From Hypholoma sublateritium FD-334 SS-4 (Eukaryota; Basidiomycota; Agaricomycetes; Agaricales; Strophariaceae): 64,000 nucleotides of DNA. Each line of letters begins with the position of its first letter. The stretch's first letter is position 1. Shown here piece after piece: positions 60,230 to 64,000 of this stretch. The DNA is taken from NCBI GenBank assembly GCA_000827495.1, contig KN817538.1, positions 407,579 to 471,578 of the forward strand, given 5' to 3'. The notes beneath the pieces are model-generated. The model searched no databases and was not told the DNA's origin. It worked only from the letters and a program-made list of their open reading frames with translations. Made by a program: the position numbers and the translations under genes.

Positions 60230-61450
60230 AGGTTATAATAAAATTGTAGTTTCTATAGGTTATTTCACCAAAGCCGGGTGGCCCCTTACAATTTACGTAA
60301 CATTCTCAGAGAGAACGATCCTTTGATGGAAGGGCTATAGTCAAACCATAACTCTTACGCGTTATTTTCGGGACGTTCGCTCAACGTCAGCTTGTCGAGG
60401 GTTTATAATTAAATTAAAGATTCAGATCTTATTGTAACTCCAGGCATGATTCCAGTCAGACTGTACTTCTTACACTTGTTTTTCGACACGGTCTCTTAAT
60501 GTCAACCTGATGGGCGCTTACAACCCGCGTGACACTCCCTGTGAGAACGATCCTTTGATGGAAGGGCTATAGTCAAACCATAACTCTTACGCGTTATTTT
60601 CGGGACGTTCGCTCAACGTCAGCTTGTCGGGGTTTATAATTAAATTAAAGATTCAGATCTTATTGTAACTCCAGGCATGATTCCAGTCAGACTGTGCTTC
60701 TTACACTCATTTTTCGACACGGTCTCTTACTGTCAACCAGATGGGCGCTTACAACCCGCGTGACACTCCCTGACAGCATGATCCTCTGCAGAGCGGCTTT
60801 GGTCAACTTGTCGCTCTTGTGACTTACTTTGAATATGATCGTCCGACGTCAGATTTTCGCTGAAATGAAATATCGGGTAATTTAAGGAGATGCCACAATC
60901 AAGTTATACGTCTCACACGTTAATACGAACGCGGTCGTCCAGCTTCAACACGCTGGGCATCTATAATTTAAATAACAGATTTAAACTGTAGTATCGTTCG
61001 AAGAAAGGCTAAATTCAAATTGTAGATCTTACACGTTATTTATACCACGGTCGCTCAAGGTCAGACTTCTGAGCCCTCAAGATATGTGCAACAGATTTGG
61101 ATAGGAGTAGAATTCGAAATAAGCGCCGGTTGAATTATACACGTCATTTCTAAAAACGATCATTTATTGTTAAATTTTGGAGTGTTTATACCTTAGATGA
61201 CAGATCCGAACGGTAGAATCGTTTGAGGCAAGGTTACNGTCGAATTGTGGTTGACACATGTTCTTTCCAACACGGTCGCTCAACACCAGCCAGCTCGGCC
61301 CTTACAGTTTGCGTTACAATCTTGGACAAGAGTGTTATTTGATGAAAGACTATAATCAAATTGTAGTCCATACATGTTCTTCCAGACATGGTCATTCAAG
61401 TCAGTCTGCTGGGCACTTATACTTACCTTCCACAATAGCCTTAGTCTCCT
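60230..61450. repeat. AT-rich satellite, about 115-bp monomers
   Basis: A box of the type ACGGTCGCTCAACGTCAGC recurs about ten times at near 115-bp spacing: about 60371, 60486, 60602, 60716, 60833, 60929, 61045, 61156, 61270 and 61384. Each is followed by a GGG.GTTTATA or GGGCGCTTACA block and preceded by GAACGATCCTTTGATGGAAGG-like sequence. Monomers alternate in type, and one 232-bp dimer (60313-60544 and 60545-60776) is duplicated almost perfectly, which implies recent amplification. Outer monomers are strongly diverged. The array has no coding capacity. One undetermined base (61238) lies in it. Confidence 0.85.
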
Positions 61451-61612
61451 TTACAGACTCTAATATGATTCATATTGATGACAGCCGATCAAGCTTGGGT
61501 CAGCACGGTAAGATCATTATTAAAATATGTAGTTATGTAATCGATATGCGAAGTGACGTTGGAGGTATTTCAATAGTACGAAATGTGGAGGACTAGCACG
61601 GAATNTATGCAA

Positions 61613-63195
61613 TTAAAGAGGCACACTTTCTTCACGAGCTGCCCTTTGTGCTAAAAGCTTGTTCCGAGACTTGCGGCTGTTAGTGGTGGCACCATTATGG
61701 TGAGGAAATATCTGTCTGTTGAAACATGAGTCAAATCCAATATATTTGGGTGAGATTACATACGTGCTCCACCATTTGAGCAAATTCTGTGAGCGCCGTT
61801 TTGCTGCCGGACCGCACGGGGACTCAAAGAAATCAACAATCAATGCATATAGTGCACGAAAATTGAAGAGATTGTACACCTCCATCCAATAGCCAGCATC
61901 AGTCAGATTGAACGCCAGCTACAGGGGACAGTGATGAAAAAAATTGCTAGAAACACAGCATGTTGGTGGACATACCAGAACAGCAGCATACGCAATCGAA
62001 CGTGGAGTAACTCGACCGTCCATACCAAGAATGTTTGCAACATTACACTTGGTTGCTTTCTTCTGTGAATTTGTGATGCGTTGCTGTTTTCTCGCTGCAC
62101 CATTTTCATCTTCATCACTGAAAGAGTCAGATGATGAAGGTGATATAAATATATTGGAATATGTCTGTCAAATAGCACACAATGAGATATATAGTAAGCA
62201 AGTGAGGAGCATAGACACAAAAAAACGGACCTTGACAAGTAAGCCACTTCGGAGAAATCCTTTCTCGACGTTGTCAGGATCTCCTATTCCGTAAGGATAA
62301 AAGCATCGAAGGAAATACTCTTCGGATATGTTGATGGTACCTGCACGGATTCCATTACGAACCCTGCGTACGATTTAATCGCATGGAGAACAACAGGCGG
62401 GATCAGACTTACAATTCATCATCCCAATCGTATTCAATTGGACAGAGAAGTCGGCCTGTTATATCATTCTGCATCCCACGATTGCTTCTGCACTTCGTGT
62501 TCAGAGGAGGGTTGGGAGCATATGCTAAATTGAGCCACAATGCGATTTCTTCTTTGATCCTTCGAACGTCATCGCTGCGAGCATCATTTGCACCCTTTTG
62601 TAGCTGAAGAAAATGATGAGAATAGACAGAGAAAAATCCAGAACCACAACATACCTGCGTCAAATACATATCCATGTCGGTAGCGGGGTCTTCAATTGCC
62701 TTCCCAACCGACGGAAGTACCTGTATGAGAATCTTAAATGCTGCAAAGCGACTTTCAGACCTAGAAGTCTTTTAGAGGAGGCTAGACAGAACAAATAGAC
62801 ATTTGCGTACTCCTGTTGTTTCTCTAGCGCCTCTTCAGTCAATAGCTCCGTTTCGTCATCCTCGTCATTCTCGTTGGTGGCATGATCATCGGCAGCCTGA
62901 AGGAGGTCATCGAGGGATTCGTATAGAGATACCAGGCGTCGGATGGCGCGTCCCATCGTGACGATTGTCCTACAGGTAACTCAATACAATAACAGGCCAA
63001 ATGAAATGAAAGGTCAACGTACGGAGGCTTTTTGGTTTTCCCTTGCGTAAGTTCTTTGACTTCCTCTTGGGACGCAGCGAGGCGACGTTTAAGTCGAGCA
63101 ATCTCTGCCCCTGGATCGGGTTGAGTGTGAGGAGGCTGGTCCTCTTCTCCTATTACGCCTTGAGTGCGAAAGGTTTGCGATGATTCAGAAGACAT
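61613..63195 (-). CDS. DUF6698-family protein, eight exons
   Basis: Exons 63195-63023, 62969-62811, 62760-62655, 62603-62413, 62363-62231, 62164-61976, 61918-61764 and 61715-61613 join without a stop into 402 residues; introns are 48-66 nt. An N-terminal coiled-coil-like segment (EIARLKRRLAASQEEVKEL) precedes TMGRAIRRLVSLYESLDDLL. The DUF6698-type core follows: SRFAAFKILIQVLPSVGKAI, LQKGANDARSDDVRRIK, NPPLNTKCRSNRGMQND, TGRLLCPIEYDWDDEL, GLLVK, GMDGRVTPRSIAYAAVL and LLKWWSTQIFP. I know this family from many Agaricomycete genomes, usually in several copies; the function is unknown. Its dispersed distribution has suggested a link with mobile DNA to me, which is inference. The copy looks intact and sits between a satellite and another unrecognised gene. 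One undetermined base (61605) lies just after the stop. Confidence 0.85.
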
Positions 63196-63657
63196 TAGAG
63201 GAGTGCTTGAATCTGGACGCTACAAGCGCCTTATTTATACGGTCCCAGTCAGGTACCACTATGATATAAAATGACTCGAACTTAAGCCCTATTTATACAA
63301 GTACGAGTCAGACATCGGATGTGTTTCGAACAATTGAATGATTGACGTCCGAGTCTTACTACGTATTGGGCAGGATAACAAGCATCTTCGGGCAAGGTTC
63401 AAACCATTGACTGCCATGCGGCACAATTTTCTTATGGTGGCCGCTGCTTCATTATGGCGCTACGTTCCTTCATGTTGGCCCTTCTATTTATTGCACGGGC
63501 GAGCTCCTTTGTAGTCTCCACGTTCAAGCAAGTTCAGGGACCTGTCACGGTTGTTCTCGCACACTCCATGATACCTGTCGTAATCGAGTCATCTCCTGCT
63601 GTTTCTCATTCCCCATTATATTGAAAAAAATTGCCTGACATATGTATCGTATCAAAT
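63196..63657. other. Intergenic, about 460 bp
   Basis: It contains a short imperfect duplication of a TTATTTATAC/CTATTTATAC-type block (63230-63300) upstream of the DUF6698 start, perhaps TATA-like promoter elements. No gene is seen. Confidence 0.5.
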
Positions 63658-63952
63658 TTAGAAATTCCCATCCAGATCGTATTCATCGTCGGGCTCGGAG
63701 ACCGCATCTGAGTCCTCAGCCGAGGGATCGTCAACACCGCGTCGCGTATTGCCGATAACCTCTGACATACTAGCCTGAGGTTGCACAGTCTTCCAGTTGT
63801 GTGCAATGCNCGTCATATTCTGCAGGTCCAGGATATCCTCTTCCAAGTCATCTTGATCGTCTGCTTCATTGGAAGGCTCCACGCACTTGGTTTGCCCTTT
63901 GTGACCAACCCCGCATCCCAAAAAGCGCATAAACATATCGCGATCGACAAAT
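63658..63952 (-). CDS. 3' exon of an unrecognised gene at right edge
   Basis: A minus-strand open stretch begins after a TTCTAG acceptor and ends at a stop. It contains FVDRDMFMRFLGCGVGHKGQ, then an acidic region (DDQDDLEEDILD) and a second acidic tail ending EYDLDGNF. The basic/aromatic head with Gly-x-Gly-x-Gly-His followed by acidic tails is reminiscent of C-termini seen next to transposon-derived genes in Agaricomycetes, but this is from memory and weak. The 5' part lies outside the window. One undetermined base (63810) makes one residue unknown. Confidence 0.5.
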
Positions 63953-64000
63953 CTAGAAGTATCAAGTAATTACACAGAATACCCGGAGATATCGAGCAGC

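Noticed and set aside
63384..63410. GGTTCAAACC resembling a tRNA B box
   Set aside because: No acceptor stem, D arm or anticodon arm can be formed around it.

Overview
The window is a nuclear contig from a filamentous basidiomycete, most likely an Agaricomycete. The evidence is frequent introns of 45-68 nt that join recognisable proteins in frame, fungal families (ERMES subunit Mdm12, a Zn2Cys6 regulator, MRP51), and a DUF6698 gene, a family I know mainly from Agaricomycetes. The species cannot be told from the sequence. There are no CRISPR arrays or rRNA genes, and I found no tRNA genes.

Layout, left to right. 1-525: the end of an unrecognised minus-strand gene that runs off the edge. 996-11628: four minus-strand genes, namely mdm12, a GDA1/CD39 apyrase, a seven-exon PWWP protein and a Ser/Pro-rich protein of unknown function. 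11.6-25.4 kb: a very GC-rich tract with one clear gene, a seven-exon Zn2Cys6/Fungal_trans transcription factor (17487-20549). It also holds a three-unit tandem repeat of about 415 bp (13.1-14.3 kb) and a two-copy tandem duplication (22.8-23.5 kb). 25.4-33.9 kb: an AT-richer stretch with no convincing gene and only ORF fragments. 33.9-39.9 kb: an F-box/WD40 protein of the Cdc4 type, a PPIL1-type cyclophilin and a D-aminoacyl-tRNA deacylase; the last two share a promoter. 40-44.1 kb: ORF fragments and a two-copy tandem duplication. 44.2-53.95 kb: an eight-exon MFS transporter and a glia maturation factor (divergent pair), MRP51, and an SLC35A-type nucleotide-sugar transporter. 55.9-59.5 kb: two tandem paralogous surface-protein-like genes. 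60.2-61.45 kb: an AT-rich satellite with monomers of about 115 bp. 61.6-63.2 kb: an intact DUF6698 gene. 63.66 kb to the end: the 3' exon of another unrecognised gene.

The genes are ordinary housekeeping functions (mitochondrial tethering and translation, Golgi nucleotide-sugar handling, ubiquitin-dependent cell-cycle control, spliceosomal cyclophilin, tRNA proofreading, Arp2/3 regulation) and form no obvious cluster. One functional link is plausible: nucleotide-sugar transporters export the nucleoside monophosphate that Golgi apyrases produce. The least explained material is the repeats, the tandem membrane-protein pair, the DUF6698 gene beside the satellite, and several unusual splice structures (two GC-AG introns, an ATG-only first exon, and in-frame stop-free introns at a zinc cluster and in a PWWP domain). 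All exon boundaries were placed by eye from GT/GC-AG signals, frame and protein similarity, with no transcript evidence.
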